DNA of 64,000 nt from positions 1,178,001 through 1,242,000 of the forward strand of contig NZ_CP107929.1 of assembly GCF_036017915.1 (NCBI RefSeq), given 5' to 3'. How positions within the stretch are numbered: position 1 is the first letter of the stretch; each line of letters opens with the position of its first letter. Origin of the DNA: Micromonospora sp. NBC_00421. GTDB taxonomy: Bacteria; Actinomycetota; Actinomycetes; Mycobacteriales; Micromonosporaceae. The notes under the pieces are model-generated. The model worked only from the letters and a program-made list of their open reading frames with translations, had not been told where the DNA came from and did not search any database. Shown in pieces: positions 52,395 through 62,758 of this stretch. A program made the translations under genes and the position numbers.

Positions 52395-54418
52395 CGTCGG
52401 TCCGCCCGGCACCGGCCCCGGCGTCAGGAGCATCCCCGCGACCGGAGTCCCGTTCTCCCGGCGCGATCCAGCGACGGCTGGGTCGTGACTGGCGGCTGGC
52501 GGCGTTGTTCCTGGCTCCCATGGCCGTGCTGGTCGGCGCTCTCGTGCTCGTCCCGATCGGCTGGGCTGTCGTCACCAGCACCACCGAGCGGCACGGGCAG
52601 CACAGTGTCTTCGTCGGTCTGGCCAACTACCTCGCCCTGGCCGACGACGGGCAGTTCCACACCGGCGTCATGAACTCGTTCGTCTTCACCGCGTACGCCG
52701 AGGTGTTCAAGACGGTGCTCGGGCTCGTCTCGGCCCTGCTGCTGCACCACCGACGCCGCGGCCGGGCCGTACTGGCCGGGCTGCTGCTCGTGCCGTGGGT
52801 GGTGCCGACGGTGGTCACCGCATTCAGCTGGCGCTCGTTGCTCGACCCGATCTTCGGCAGCGTCAACATGCTGCTCACCGAGTCGGGGATCGGGCCGCTG
52901 CTGGTCAGCGCGCACCTGGTCGACAGCTGGCCCGCGGGTTGGCTGTCCGAGGCGTCCCTGGCCATGCCGTCGGTGATCGGAGTCAACGTGTGGAAGGGGG
53001 TGCCGTTCTTCACCGTCGCCTTCCTCGCCGGGTTGAAGGCCATCCCGACCGACCTGTACGAGGCGGCGACCGTCGACGGCGCCTCGGCGTGGCGGCGGTT
53101 CGTCCACGTGACGCTGCCCGGACTGCGTCACGTGATCACCGTGACGGTGACCCTGTCGTCGATCTGGACGTTCAACAACTTCGACCTCATCTGGTTGCTG
53201 ACGCAGGGCGGCCCCGGCGACGCGACGGCGCCGTACGTGCTGGTCGCCTACTCGAAGGCGATCCTCCAACTCCAGTACGGCGCGGGGGCGGCGGTCACGC
53301 TGGTCATGCTGCCGGTCATCGGTGGGCTGGTGTTCGTCCTGGTCCGGCTGTTACGCCGGGACGCCGGCACCGCGCCGCCCCGACGCGCCCGCAGGCCCCG
53401 GACGGCCCCGCCGACCCGCACGGCCCGCGCGGCACTGCCGTGGGTGGTCGCCGTGGCGGTCACCGGGGCGCTGGCCTGGGTGTCGCCGCACATCTTCTGG
53501 AAGGCGGCGCTGGTTCTCGGAGTGTTCGTGGTGATCGCGGCGGTGGTCGGCCGGGTGGTCTCTACGCTCGGAGCGTCGGGTCGTCGCCGGACGTCGTCGC
53601 TGGTGTCGGGCCTGGCGTCGGGCATCGCCCTGGCCGGGTTGCTCCTCTTCGTCCTGGCCCCGCTGTACTGGATCGCCGTCACGGCCTTCAAGTCCGACGG
53701 TCAGATCGTCATGCACGCCAGCGACCTGTGGCCGACGCCGTGGACCCTGCAGCAGTTCACCGACCTCTTCGCCACCAAGCCGTTCGGCCGCTGGTACCTC
53801 AACACGGTGCTGGTGTCCGTGGCGTCCACGGTGGTGGCGCTGGTCTGTGCCGCCCTGGCGGGTTACGCGCTGGCCCGGCTGCGCTTCCGCGGGGCACAGG
53901 GTTTCACCGTCACGGTCCTGATCACCTACGTGATGCCTGGCGCGTTGCTGTTCATCCCGCTCTACCAGCTGCTCATCGGGGTCCGGCTCACCGACTCGCT
54001 GTGGTCGCTGGTCGTGACGTACCCGACCTTCACACTGCCGTTCGCCACCTGGCTGTTGACGGGATACTTCGCGTCGATCCCCGTCGAGTTGGAGGAGGCC
54101 GCGCTTGTCGACGGCTGCACCCGCCTCCAGTCGTTCCGCCGGGTGGTGCTGCCGCTGGCCAAGCCGGGACTGCTGGCGGTCGCGCTGTTCACCCTGACCA
54201 ACGCCTGGAACGAGTTCCTCTTCGCCTTCGTGTTCATCACCAAGGACGAGTACAAGACGCTCCCTGTGGGCATGCAATCCATGATCACCGGGGACGTCGT
54301 GCCGCAGGGACAGCTCGCCGCCGCGTCACTGCTCGTCAGCATCCCCGTGGTGGTCATGTACGCCTTGGGGCAGCGCTTCCTGACCGACGGGCTCACCGCG
54401 GGCGCGGTGAAGGGCTGA
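52391..54418 (+). CDS. Fused MalF-MalG-type ABC permease in one polypeptide
   Basis: 675 residues. The first half (to about 310) is a complete CUT1 permease with EAA loop LYEAATVDGASAWRRFVHVTLPGLRH; the second half (from about 410) is a complete MalG-type permease with EAA loop ELEEAALVDGCTRLQSFRRVVLPLAKP and the usual AGAVKG end. Between them lie a basic Pro/Arg linker and two extra hydrophobic segments (about 346-390) that would keep the second half in the right orientation. Normally these are two genes. No ATPase gene follows, so it needs an ATPase encoded elsewhere, perhaps those at 42573-44716. Confidence 0.88.
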   Translation: MTSVRPAPAPASGASPRPESRSPGAIQRRLGRDWRLAALFLAPMAVLVGALVLVPIGWAVVTSTTERHGQHSVFVGLANYLALADDGQFHTGVMNSFVFTAYAEVFKTVLGLVSALLLHHRRRGRAVLAGLLLVPWVVPTVVTAFSWRSLLDPIFGSVNMLLTESGIGPLLVSAHLVDSWPAGWLSEASLAMPSVIGVNVWKGVPFFTVAFLAGLKAIPTDLYEAATVDGASAWRRFVHVTLPGLRHVITVTVTLSSIWTFNNFDLIWLLTQGGPGDATAPYVLVAYSKAILQLQYGAGAAVTLVMLPVIGGLVFVLVRLLRRDAGTAPPRRARRPRTAPPTRTARAALPWVVAVAVTGALAWVSPHIFWKAALVLGVFVVIAAVVGRVVSTLGASGRRRTSSLVSGLASGIALAGLLLFVLAPLYWIAVTAFKSDGQIVMHASDLWPTPWTLQQFTDLFATKPFGRWYLNTVLVSVASTVVALVCAALAGYALARLRFRGAQGFTVTVLITYVMPGALLFIPLYQLLIGVRLTDSLWSLVVTYPTFTLPFATWLLTGYFASIPVELEEAALVDGCTRLQSFRRVVLPLAKPGLLAVALFTLTNAWNEFLFAFVFITKDEYKTLPVGMQSMITGDVVPQGQLAAASLLVSIPVVVMYALGQRFLTDGLTAGAVKG

Positions 54419-54491
54419 CCGGGACAAGCGAGGAGGGGCGGTCTCGCGGTCGGGTCGGTTCAGCTGGCCGCTCGGCGCCGGATGGCCGACC

Positions 54492-54572
54492 TGTTCGCAG
54501 TCGACACTCGGCGTCCTGCGAATCCGGGACGGTGAGATCGTCACGTACCACGACTACCCGAACGCGATAGGC
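54492..54572 (+). pseudogene. Possible remnant of a SnoaL/NTF2-like gene
   Basis: The frame reads STLGVLRIRDGEIVTYHDY, like the closing strands of SnoaL-type NTF2 proteins (R-D-G-x-I-x-x-x-x-D-Y). No start or remaining domain is found, and the frame then runs into a tandem duplication. Short, so chance resemblance is possible. The rest of the 54419-54739 spacer holds no gene. Confidence 0.35.
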
Positions 54573-54619
54573 GGCTCCGCCGTCGCGGGCAGCGATAGGC
54601 GGCTCCGCCGTCGCGGGCA
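54564..54619. repeat. 28-bp perfect tandem duplication
   Basis: The unit starting gcgataggcggctccgccgt occurs twice in direct succession (54564-54591 and 54592-54619). Each copy holds a small GGCGG/CCGCC dyad. It lies between convergent genes, after the SnoaL-like remnant. Confidence 0.85.
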
Positions 54620-54739
54620 GCCTGGACAGGCTGGGTACCCTGCTGATCAGCCTCCCGGGGCAGCCGTCGGGGGTCGTGACCGGCAGCCTCTGCGGCCGTG
54701 ATCCCCGCGGCGAGGTGACCGGACCCGGGTGGAGGAAGA

Positions 54740-56137
54740 TCAGGTCAGTTGGCCGTTGCCGGCCAGGTGGCGGTACCAGTGGGCGCTGTCCTTCCAGGTG
54801 CGCTCCTGGGTGTCGTAGTCGACGCGGATGATGCCGAAGCGGCGGTCGTAGCCGTAACCCCACTCGAAGTTGTCGAGCAGCGACCAGACGAAGTAGCCGC
54901 GGACGTCCGCGCCCTGCGCGCGGGCGTCGGCCACCGCACCGATGTGCCGGCGCAGGTAGTCGATCCGCCGGTCGTCGTGGATCCGTCCGTCGGCCGAGAC
55001 CACGTCGTCGAACGCCGCGCCGTTCTCGGTGATCATCAATGGCTGGCCGGGGTACTCGCGCTTCAGACGTAGCAGGAGCTCGGTCAGGGCCGGTGGGTCG
55101 ATGTTCCACCCCATCGCCGTGTGCGGGCCGGGCTGCGGCAGGAAGTCGACGTCGTCGGCGCCCACCCACGGCGAGTGGGCCGAGGCGCCGTGCCCGTCGG
55201 CGTCGGAGCGGGCCGAGTGCCCGTCCCAGGCGCGGACGAGGGTGCTGGAGTAGTAGTTGACCCCGAGGACGTCCAGCGGCACCGCGATCAGCTTCTCGTC
55301 ACCGGGGTGCACGAACGACCAGTCGGTGACGGCGGCGGTGTCGGCGAGCAGGTCGGCCGGGTACGCCCCGTCCAGCATCGGGCCGAGGAACGCCCGGTTG
55401 GCGAGGGCGTCGATCCGCCGGACCGCGTCGGAGTCGGCGGCCGAGTTGGACGCGCCCCGCACGACGTGCAGGTTCAACGTCACCGACAGTTCGGCGCCCG
55501 GCGTCAGCTCCCGGACCACCCGCCCGGCCAGGCCGTGCGCCAGGTTCAGGTGGTGCACGGCAGCCAGCGCGGCCGCCGGTTCGGTCCGACCGGGCGCGTG
55601 GACGCCGGAGCCGTAACCCAGGTAGGCCGAGCACCACGGCTCGTTGAGCGTGGTCCAGGTGTGTACCCGGTCGCCGAGCGCCGCGACGATCCCCGACGCG
55701 TACTCCTGGAAGCGCAGCGCGGTCTCCCGCACCGGCCATCCGCCGGCGTCCTCCAGTTCCTGCGGCAGGTCCCAGTGGTACATGGTCGCGACCGGTCGGA
55801 CGCCGCGCTCCAGCAGGCCGTCGACCAGCCGCGAGTAGAAGTCCAGGCCGGCGGAGTGGAACCGCCCCGAGCCGCCCGGCTGCACCCGGGGCCAGGAGAT
55901 CGAGAAACGGTACGCGCCCAGCCCCAGCTCGGCGATGTGGTCCAGGTCCTGCGGCCACCTGTGGTAGTGGTCGGCGGCCACGTCGCCGGTGTCGCCGTTG
56001 CGGGTACGCCCGGGGGTGTGACTGTAGGTGTCCCAGATGGACGGACCCCGACCGTCCTCGGTGGCCGCACCCTCGATCTGGTACGCCGCCGTGGCCGAGC
56101 CCCAGACGAAGCTCTCCGGGAAGTTCCGTGCCGTCAT
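54740..56137 (-). CDS. GH1 beta-glucosidase
   Basis: 465 residues, full GH1 length, no signal peptide. Family landmarks: [35 protein letters not shown], the acid/base in TTLNEPW (Glu166), the nucleophile in LMITENGA (Glu371), and [13 protein letters not shown]. It removes terminal beta-glucose from imported oligosaccharides in the cytosol. The ATG overlaps the GH31 stop (ATGA). Last gene of the operon, in which its likely substrates are glucans freed of xylose side chains by the GH31 enzyme. Confidence 0.94.
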   Translation of the reverse strand: MTARNFPESFVWGSATAAYQIEGAATEDGRGPSIWDTYSHTPGRTRNGDTGDVAADHYHRWPQDLDHIAELGLGAYRFSISWPRVQPGGSGRFHSAGLDFYSRLVDGLLERGVRPVATMYHWDLPQELEDAGGWPVRETALRFQEYASGIVAALGDRVHTWTTLNEPWCSAYLGYGSGVHAPGRTEPAAALAAVHHLNLAHGLAGRVVRELTPGAELSVTLNLHVVRGASNSAADSDAVRRIDALANRAFLGPMLDGAYPADLLADTAAVTDWSFVHPGDEKLIAVPLDVLGVNYYSSTLVRAWDGHSARSDADGHGASAHSPWVGADDVDFLPQPGPHTAMGWNIDPPALTELLLRLKREYPGQPLMITENGAAFDDVVSADGRIHDDRRIDYLRRHIGAVADARAQGADVRGYFVWSLLDNFEWGYGYDRRFGIIRVDYDTQERTWKDSAHWYRHLAGNGQLT

Positions 56138-58374
56138 CGCCCCGCCCTCTCCGTGCCGGCCACCACGCAGTGGTACCCCGACGACTCGCCCGCCACCAGT
56201 TCGGCGGTCGCCACCCCGTCGCGGAAGCTCACCTCGAACTGGGCGCCCGGCCCCTCGCCGGGCGCCGGGATCCGTACCCGTTGCCGTTGCCCCTCTGCCG
56301 GAGCGTAGAGCCGCAGTTCCACCCCGTCGGCCCAGTCGTAGTCGGGTCGGTCGCAGCGTGCCCCGAACCCGATGACCGCGCCGGGCCGGGCGAGCACCGG
56401 CAGGCTGTCGTACCCGTGCTTCTCGGTCACCCACGCCGGCCCGGTGAGCTGCGCGCCGGTGACCAGGTGGGTCCACGTGCCGGCGGGCACGTAGAAGGTG
56501 ACCTGCCCGTCGGCGCTGAGCACCGGCGCGACGAGCACGTCCGGCCCGAGCATGTACTGCCGGTCGAGGTGTGCCACGGCCGGATCGTCCGGGAACTCCA
56601 CGATCATCGGACGCATCATCGGGATGCCCTCCCGGTGCGCCTGCTCGGCCGTCGCCGCCAGATAGGGCATGAGACCGAGCTTGAGCCGGGTGAAGTGGCG
56701 CAGCACGTCCACGGCCTGGTCGTCGTACGCCCACGGCACCCGGTACGAGCCGGAGCCGTGCAGCCGCGAGTGCGAGGAGAGCAGTCCGAACGCGATCCAC
56801 CGCTTGAACACCGCCGGGTCGGGGGTGCCCTCGAAGCCGCCGATGTCGTGGCTCCAGTAGCCGAAGCCGGACGACGCCAGGGACAGCCCGCCACGCAGCG
56901 ACTCGGCCATCGCGACGAACGTCGACTCGCAGTCGCCGCCCCAGTGCACCGGGAACTGCTGGCCGCCGGTGGTGGCCGAGCGGGCGAACAGCACCGCCTC
57001 GCCCTCGCCCCGCTCGGCCTCCAACAGCGCGAAGACCGCCTTGTTGTAGAGGTAGGAGTAGTAGTTGTGCATGCGCTGCGGGTCCGACCCGTCGTGCCAC
57101 ACCACGTCGGTGGGGATGCGCTCACCGAAGTCGGTCTTGAAGCAGTCGACGCCCATGTCCAGCAGCGCTCTGAGTTTGCCGGTGAACCAGGCCACCGCGT
57201 CCGGGTTGGTGAAGTCGACGAGCGCCATGCCGGCCTGCCACTTGTCCCACTGCCACACCGACCCGTCCGGGTTGCGCACGAGGTAGCCGGCCTGCCGGCC
57301 CTCCTCGAACAGGTACGAGCGCTGCGCGATGTACGGGTTGATCCACACGCACACCTTCAGGCCCCGCTCGTGCAGCCGGCGCAGCATGCCCTCCGGGTCG
57401 GGGAAGGTCGCCGGGTCCCAGACGAAGTCGACCCAGTGGAACTGGCGCATCCAGAAGCAGTCGAAGTGGAACACCGACAGCGGCAGGTCCCGCTCGGCCA
57501 TCCCGTCGACGAACTCGGTCACCGTCTTCTCGTCGTACGACGTGGTGAACGACGTGGACAGCCACAGCCCGTACGACCAGGCGGGCACCCGGGCCGGTCG
57601 GCCGGTCAGCGCCGTGTAGCGGCGCAGCACGTCCTTCGGGGTGGGGCCGTCGACGACGTGGTAGGTGAGCGACTGGCCCTCGACGCTGAACTGGGTCTGC
57701 GCGACGACCTCCGAACCGACCTCGAACGACACGTGCTCCGGGTGGTCCACGAACACCCCGTAGCCGGCGCTGCTGAGATAGAACGGCACGTTCTTGTACG
57801 CCTGCTCGCTGGCGGTGCCGCCGTCGGCGTTCCAGACGTCGACCGTCTGCCCGTTCTTCACGAACGGGCCGAACCGTTCGCCCAGGCCGTACACCGTCTC
57901 GCCGACGCCGAGCGCGAGTCGTTCGTGCACGTACCGGCGGCCCTCGCCGTCGGTGACGATCCCGATGCTGCGTTCGGTGGAGGCCGTGATCAGCCGGTCG
58001 CCGTGCCGGAACTCGACCCGCCAGCCGTCGACGAGCGCGACCCGGACGGTCAGTTCGCCGGTGGTCAGCGACGCGCTGATCCCGGTGATGTCGACGGTGA
58101 CCGGGTGCGTGTCGTCGGTGCTCAGCCCGAAGTGGGGTTCGCGGGGCAGCCCGCCGTTGTGGTGGCCGATGGTGACCCCGACCACGCCGGGCGCGGGGGA
58201 GAAGAAGCGGACGGTGACGACGGGCCGGTTGAGCGTGTCGCCCCGACCGTTGATCCGACCGGCCGGCGCGAAGACGGTGAAGCCGCGGTCGTCCGGCTCG
58301 ACCGATTCGACCGTGCCGGGGCGCAGCACGCTGACCCCCGGGCGCAGTTGCCAGTACCCGTCGGTGAACTTCAC
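56134..58374 (-). CDS. GH31 alpha-xylosidase, YicI-like
   Basis: 746 residues from a GTG overlapping the permease stop. The (beta/alpha)8 barrel carries the nucleophile in KTDFGERI (Asp415) and acid/base in HWGGDCEST (Asp481); E. coli YicI has them at 416 and 482, in the same local sequence. The segment FHFDCFWM is also the YicI form that selects alpha-xylosides. N-terminal beta domain with [13 protein letters not shown]-terminal beta domains follow. Cytosolic. It should remove non-reducing alpha-xylose from xyloglucan oligosaccharides or isoprimeverose, leaving a substrate for the GH1 enzyme. Confidence 0.92.
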   Translation of the reverse strand: MKFTDGYWQLRPGVSVLRPGTVESVEPDDRGFTVFAPAGRINGRGDTLNRPVVTVRFFSPAPGVVGVTIGHHNGGLPREPHFGLSTDDTHPVTVDITGISASLTTGELTVRVALVDGWRVEFRHGDRLITASTERSIGIVTDGEGRRYVHERLALGVGETVYGLGERFGPFVKNGQTVDVWNADGGTASEQAYKNVPFYLSSAGYGVFVDHPEHVSFEVGSEVVAQTQFSVEGQSLTYHVVDGPTPKDVLRRYTALTGRPARVPAWSYGLWLSTSFTTSYDEKTVTEFVDGMAERDLPLSVFHFDCFWMRQFHWVDFVWDPATFPDPEGMLRRLHERGLKVCVWINPYIAQRSYLFEEGRQAGYLVRNPDGSVWQWDKWQAGMALVDFTNPDAVAWFTGKLRALLDMGVDCFKTDFGERIPTDVVWHDGSDPQRMHNYYSYLYNKAVFALLEAERGEGEAVLFARSATTGGQQFPVHWGGDCESTFVAMAESLRGGLSLASSGFGYWSHDIGGFEGTPDPAVFKRWIAFGLLSSHSRLHGSGSYRVPWAYDDQAVDVLRHFTRLKLGLMPYLAATAEQAHREGIPMMRPMIVEFPDDPAVAHLDRQYMLGPDVLVAPVLSADGQVTFYVPAGTWTHLVTGAQLTGPAWVTEKHGYDSLPVLARPGAVIGFGARCDRPDYDWADGVELRLYAPAEGQRQRVRIPAPGEGPGAQFEVSFRDGVATAELVAGESSGYHCVVAGTERAGR

Positions 58375-59246
58375 TTCTCGGCTCCTGCCGTGATGCCGCG
58401 CGCAAGGGTGCGCTGGAAGATGAGGAAGAAGAGGATGGCCGGCACCAGGCTGATCAGGGCGCCGGCGTTTGTCGTCGGGGCGTCCATCAGCCGGTCGCCC
58501 TGCAACGACGCGAGGGCGACCGGGATGGTCTGGGTCTGGTTGTCGATCAGCATGACCAGCGGGATGAGGAACTCGTTCCAGGTCCAGATGAAGAAGAAGA
58601 TGAGCAGGACGGCGAGGGTCGGCCGCAGGTTGGGGAAGACCACCCGCCACAGCACCGTCCACTTGCCGGCGCCGTCCAGCGCCGCGGCCTCCAACAGCGC
58701 GCGCGGGAACGTGCCCAGCACCGAGGCGAGCAGGTAGGTGCCGAACGCGCTCTGGATGACGGTGAAAATGATGATCACCGACAGTCGGGTGTTGTAGAGG
58801 CCGATCTCCTTGGCGGCGTAGTACAGCGGGTAGATCAACGCCTCCTGCGGCAGCATGTTGGCCAGCAGGAACAACCCGACGATCCACAGCCGGCCGCGGA
58901 CCCGGCCGATACCCAGGGCGTACGCGTTGAGCAGCGACACGACGACGCCGAGCACCGCCACGGATCCGGCGATGAGTGCCGAGTTCCACAGCTTGAGCGG
59001 AAAGTTCACCTCGTTCCAGTACGTCAGCAGGCCCCTGGTGTAGAACTCCGTCGGCCAGCTCAGCGGCCCGCCCGACGAGTAGTCACCAGGCGACTTGAAC
59101 GCGTTGAGCAGCATGAACGCGAAGGGCACCAGCATGACGAGCGCGCCCACGGTGACCCCGGCGAGCACCACCCAGCGGCTGACGCCCCGGTGGTGCCGGT
59201 CGCGCACCGGCCGGCGGACCGGGGGCGCGGTGATGATGACGGCCAT
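58371..59246 (-). CDS. CUT1 sugar ABC permease (MalG type), xyloside operon
   Basis: 291 residues with six membrane helices. EAA loop ALLEAAALDGAGKWTVLWRVVFPNLRP. The end, [10 protein letters not shown], is typical of MalG-type subunits. One base separates it from the MalF-type gene, and its stop overlaps the GH31 start. No ATPase in the operon. Confidence 0.92.
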   Translation of the reverse strand: MAVIITAPPVRRPVRDRHHRGVSRWVVLAGVTVGALVMLVPFAFMLLNAFKSPGDYSSGGPLSWPTEFYTRGLLTYWNEVNFPLKLWNSALIAGSVAVLGVVVSLLNAYALGIGRVRGRLWIVGLFLLANMLPQEALIYPLYYAAKEIGLYNTRLSVIIIFTVIQSAFGTYLLASVLGTFPRALLEAAALDGAGKWTVLWRVVFPNLRPTLAVLLIFFFIWTWNEFLIPLVMLIDNQTQTIPVALASLQGDRLMDAPTTNAGALISLVPAILFFLIFQRTLARGITAGAEK

Positions 59247-59247
59247 C

Positions 59248-60219
59248 TCAGATCCCCCGGTCCCGACGCTCGCTACGGGCCTGCACCCCGATGAAGACCA
59301 CGGCCACCACCACGATGATCAGCGTGAGCACTGTGGAGATCGCGGAACCGTACCCGACCTGGAGCTTCTTGAAGAACGTGTAGTACGCGAAGTACGACGG
59401 CACGTTTGTGGCGTTCTCCGGGCCGCCCCGGGTCAGCGCGTAGATCGGCCCGAACACCTTCAACGCGGCGATGGTGCAGGTGAGGGCCACCACGAAGGTC
59501 TCCGGTCGGATCTGCGGAAGTGTGATCGCCCGGAACCGGCGCAGCCAGTTCGCCCCGTCGACCTCGGCCGCCTCGTACAGCTCCGGGTCGACCCGCTGCA
59601 ACGCCGCCATGAACACGACCACCGGGTAGCCGATCTGCACCCAGATCATCACCGCCATCACCGCCGGCAGCGCGGTGTCCGGGTCGCCCAACCAGTCGTG
59701 GCGCAGCGCTCCGAGACCGACGGCGTCGAGCAGACTGTTGAACGCGCCGTCGGGGCGCAGGATCCAGCCCCAGACGATGCCGGCCACCACCACGGGCAGC
59801 ACCTGCGGCAGATAGAACGCGGCCCGCAACGCCGCCGCCGTACGCGGCCTGAACCGACGCCCGATGACGTCGAAGAGCACCGAGGCGAGCAGCAGCCCGA
59901 GCAGGGTCGGCACCACCACCATCGCGACGATCATCGCCACGGTGTTGCGGAACGACGCCCAGAACACCTCGTCGTGCAGCAGCCGCTGGTAGTTGTCCCA
60001 CCCGACGAAGGTGGGGTCACCGACGCCCGACCACCGGGTCAGCGACAGGTAGCCGGTGCCGACCAGCGGCACCCCGATGACCAGGATGAACAGCACCGCT
60101 CCGGGGAGCAGGTAGAGCCAGTACGCCGCGTCCCGGCCGCCCGGCCGGCGGCGGGACGGGGGAGCGGGGGTGGGGGTCGCCGCCGACGGTGTGGCGGCGA
60201 CGGTGTCGGAGACTGCCAT
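59248..60219 (-). CDS. CUT1 sugar ABC permease (MalF type), xyloside operon
   Basis: 323 residues from the ATG at 60219, six bases after GAAGGA; six helices after a Pro/Ala-rich tail. EAA loop ELYEAAEVDGANWLRRFRAITLPQIRP. Forms the channel with the next gene, for oligosaccharides delivered by the binding protein at 60287. Confidence 0.92.
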   Translation of the reverse strand: MAVSDTVAATPSAATPTPAPPSRRRPGGRDAAYWLYLLPGAVLFILVIGVPLVGTGYLSLTRWSGVGDPTFVGWDNYQRLLHDEVFWASFRNTVAMIVAMVVVPTLLGLLLASVLFDVIGRRFRPRTAAALRAAFYLPQVLPVVVAGIVWGWILRPDGAFNSLLDAVGLGALRHDWLGDPDTALPAVMAVMIWVQIGYPVVVFMAALQRVDPELYEAAEVDGANWLRRFRAITLPQIRPETFVVALTCTIAALKVFGPIYALTRGGPENATNVPSYFAYYTFFKKLQVGYGSAISTVLTLIIVVVAVVFIGVQARSERRDRGI

Positions 60220-60286
60220 GGAGGATCCTTCCCGACGGGGCGGGCGGACGCGCCGGTCGTGCCGGACGCGCCCGCCGCGCACCGGG

Positions 60287-61591
60287 TCACTTGCCGGTGA
60301 TCTCCTTGACGCCGTCGGCGTACGGCTTGGCGATCGTGTCGAGCACCTGGTCGGGGGACTTGGACCCGTTGATCAGGCCCTGGAACCCGCCGACCAGCAC
60401 GTCGTAGTAGCCGGGCACCGGCCAGTCCGGGTAGAAGGCCAGACCGTCCTGCTTGCTGACCGTGTTGAAGTCCTCGATCAGCTTGCGGTCCTTCGGATCG
60501 CTGATCTTGGCGGGGTCACCGGCCACCGGGACGCCACCGTTGTTGCCGATCAGGTCCTGGATCTCGGGGCGCAGGGTGATGTCGATGAAGTCGTACGCCA
60601 GGCTCTTGGCCTTGCTGTTCGTCGGGACGACCCAGATGTTGCCGGACGAGCCGGCGTTGAGGGTGTTGCCCGGGAACAGGAAGGTGTCCCAGTTGGCCTT
60701 CATCTCGGCCTTGAAGCGGCCGTACCACCAACTGCCCGAGACGATCATCGGCGTCTTGCCCGCGATGAACGCGGTGCCCATGTCCTCGGCCTTGAGGCTC
60801 GCCGAGTCCTTGGCCACGTAGCCCTTCCTCACCCAGTCGGCGAAGGTGTCCGCGCCGTACTTCAGCGGGTCGGCGCGGAAGTCGACAGGGTTCTTGTAGA
60901 GCTGGTAGTCGTCGACGAACTGCCTGTCGGCCTTCGACAGGGCCAGCTGGTAGAAGAGCTGCCCGGCCGGGTACTCGGCACCGGCCATGCCCAGCGGGGT
61001 GATCTTCTTGCCGACGAAGGTGTCCATCGCGGCGGTCAGCTCCGCCATGGTGGTGGGCACCTTGACGCCGTTACGGTCGAACAGGTCCTTGTTGTAGTAG
61101 ACCGTGACGTACTCGCCGTAGTTCGGCACGCCGAACCAGTTGCCCGACCCCATCACGCCCTTGTCGCTGTACCGCGCGGTGGTCTGCAGGCTGGGGCTGA
61201 GCCTGTCGGCCCAACCGCGCTTCGCGGCCTCGTAGCTGAGGTCGGTGAGCAGGCCCTGGGACGACAGCAGGCCGGCCGTCGCGTTGCCCTTGTTGTACTC
61301 CATGATGTCCGGGCCTTCGGACGAGTTGATGATCATGCCGGCGTTCTGCTGGATCTGCTCGAACGCCTTGCGCTCGAAGCGCACCTCGACGCCCGGGTGC
61401 TCGGTCTTGAAGATCTCGATGGCCCGGTCCCAGCCGACCCCCATCGCGCTGTTCTCGCCCTCGTAGTGCCAGAGCTTGAGGGTCTTGGCCCCGCTGTCGT
61501 CACCGCTGTCGTCGTCGCCGCACGCGGCCACGGTGGTCGTCGCGGTCGCCGCCAGGGCGATCGCGGCGACGATCCGGCGGAATCGCTGCAT
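60287..61591 (-). CDS. Oligosaccharide-binding lipoprotein, xyloside importer
   Basis: 434 residues; ATG after GAGGAGG. Lipobox TTVAACGD with lipidated Cys near residue 24. Binding-protein fold: TLKLWHYEGENSAMGVGWDRAIEIFKTE split here for length, GVPNYGEYVTVYYNKDLFDRNG, TPMIVSGSWWYGRFK. Captures the substrate outside the membrane. 79 bases after the LacI gene, so it can be read from the same promoter. Confidence 0.92.
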   Translation of the reverse strand: MQRFRRIVAAIALAATATTTVAACGDDDSGDDSGAKTLKLWHYEGENSAMGVGWDRAIEIFKTEHPGVEVRFERKAFEQIQQNAGMIINSSEGPDIMEYNKGNATAGLLSSQGLLTDLSYEAAKRGWADRLSPSLQTTARYSDKGVMGSGNWFGVPNYGEYVTVYYNKDLFDRNGVKVPTTMAELTAAMDTFVGKKITPLGMAGAEYPAGQLFYQLALSKADRQFVDDYQLYKNPVDFRADPLKYGADTFADWVRKGYVAKDSASLKAEDMGTAFIAGKTPMIVSGSWWYGRFKAEMKANWDTFLFPGNTLNAGSSGNIWVVPTNSKAKSLAYDFIDITLRPEIQDLIGNNGGVPVAGDPAKISDPKDRKLIEDFNTVSKQDGLAFYPDWPVPGYYDVLVGGFQGLINGSKSPDQVLDTIAKPYADGVKEITGK

Positions 61592-61670
61592 TGCTATCCT
61601 CCTCGTTGAGTATCGAGCCCGGTACTTCACTGGGTCCGTCGTCGCGTTGCCGCGCGGCGACGGGCCTTTT

Positions 61671-62714
61671 CTACTGGTCAGCCCCTATCGGCGGGCGGCT
61701 TCGTGGGGCTGCGGTCGAGCCCCGGATCTCCAGCGCGCACGGCAGCAGCTGCTGGTGGCGCTCGTCACCGGCCCCGTCCAGGTGGCGCACCAGCGCCTCG
61801 ATCGCGATCCGGCCCATCGCCGACCCGGGCGACGTCATGGCGGTCAGCGCCGGGGTGGCCAGCTCGGCGACCTGCGGCGAGGTGACCATCGAGACGACCG
61901 ACACGTCGTCGGGCACGGCCAGCCCCCGCGCGGTCAGTTCGCCGAGGATGCCGAAGATCGCCGCCTCGTTCATGGCCAGCACGGCCGTCAGGCCCGGCGC
62001 CCGTGCGAAGGCGGCGGCCAGCGCGGCCCGCCCGCCCGCGGCGCTGTCCTCGGCCGGGATCATGACCGGCTCCAGGCCGTGGCCGGTCATGGCCGTGACG
62101 AAGGCGTCCCGGGTACGCAGCGCCGGCCCGTAACCGCTGGCCAGCGTCTCGGCCGAGTGGTTGACGTAGACGATCTGCCGGTGCCCGAGGCCGACCAGGT
62201 GCGCCACTGCCTCCCGTACGGTCTGCGCGAAGTCGATGTCGACGTAGGAGAGCCCGTCGGTGTCCCCGGTGCGCCCGATCAGCACCAGCGGCACACCGGC
62301 CTGCTGGAGCGCGGTGACCCGCTCGTCGGTGAGCTGCACCTCCATCAGCACGACGCCGTCGAACATCCGCTGGCTGGCCAGCCGGCGCAGGCCGTCGAGG
62401 TCGCCGCCGCCACCGACGGGCGACAGCACCAGGTGGTAGCCGACGGCGCTGGCCGCCGCGGCGGCCCCGGTGACGAACGCCGTCTCGGTCGCGCCCAGGC
62501 CGCGTTCGTCCATCGGCAGCAGCAGGCCCAGGATCCGGCTGCGTCGACTGGCCAGACCACGGGCCATGGCGTGGGGCTGGTAGTCGAGCTCGGCCATGGC
62601 GGCGAGCACCTTGGCCCGGGTGGCCGGGGAGATCGGCCGGGCGCCGGTGAGGACGTAGGAAACGGTGCTGACCGAGACCTGCGCCAGGCGGGCGACGTCC
62701 TGCATGGTGGCCAC
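61671..62714 (-). CDS. LacI-family regulator of the xyloside operon
   Basis: 347 residues from a GTG six bases after GGAGGAGG. Helix-turn-helix TMQDVARLAQVSVSTVSYVLTGARPISPATRAKVL is read in two parts: ATMQDVARLAQVSVSTVSYV and the hinge helix MARGLASRRSRILGLL. The effector domain holds GVPLVLIGRTGDT and AVPDDVSVVSMVTSP. It heads the six-gene operon with the importer, GH31 and GH1. Two overlapping palindromes before it indicate autorepression, and sequence-alike sites elsewhere in the window suggest distant targets. Confidence 0.92.
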   Translation of the reverse strand: MATMQDVARLAQVSVSTVSYVLTGARPISPATRAKVLAAMAELDYQPHAMARGLASRRSRILGLLLPMDERGLGATETAFVTGAAAAASAVGYHLVLSPVGGGGDLDGLRRLASQRMFDGVVLMEVQLTDERVTALQQAGVPLVLIGRTGDTDGLSYVDIDFAQTVREAVAHLVGLGHRQIVYVNHSAETLASGYGPALRTRDAFVTAMTGHGLEPVMIPAEDSAAGGRAALAAAFARAPGLTAVLAMNEAAIFGILGELTARGLAVPDDVSVVSMVTSPQVAELATPALTAMTSPGSAMGRIAIEALVRHLDGAGDERHQQLLPCALEIRGSTAAPRSRPPIGADQ

Positions 62715-62758
62715 CGCGCACCTCCTCCGGCCAGGCAGGGAACCGCTTGGGAATGGTC

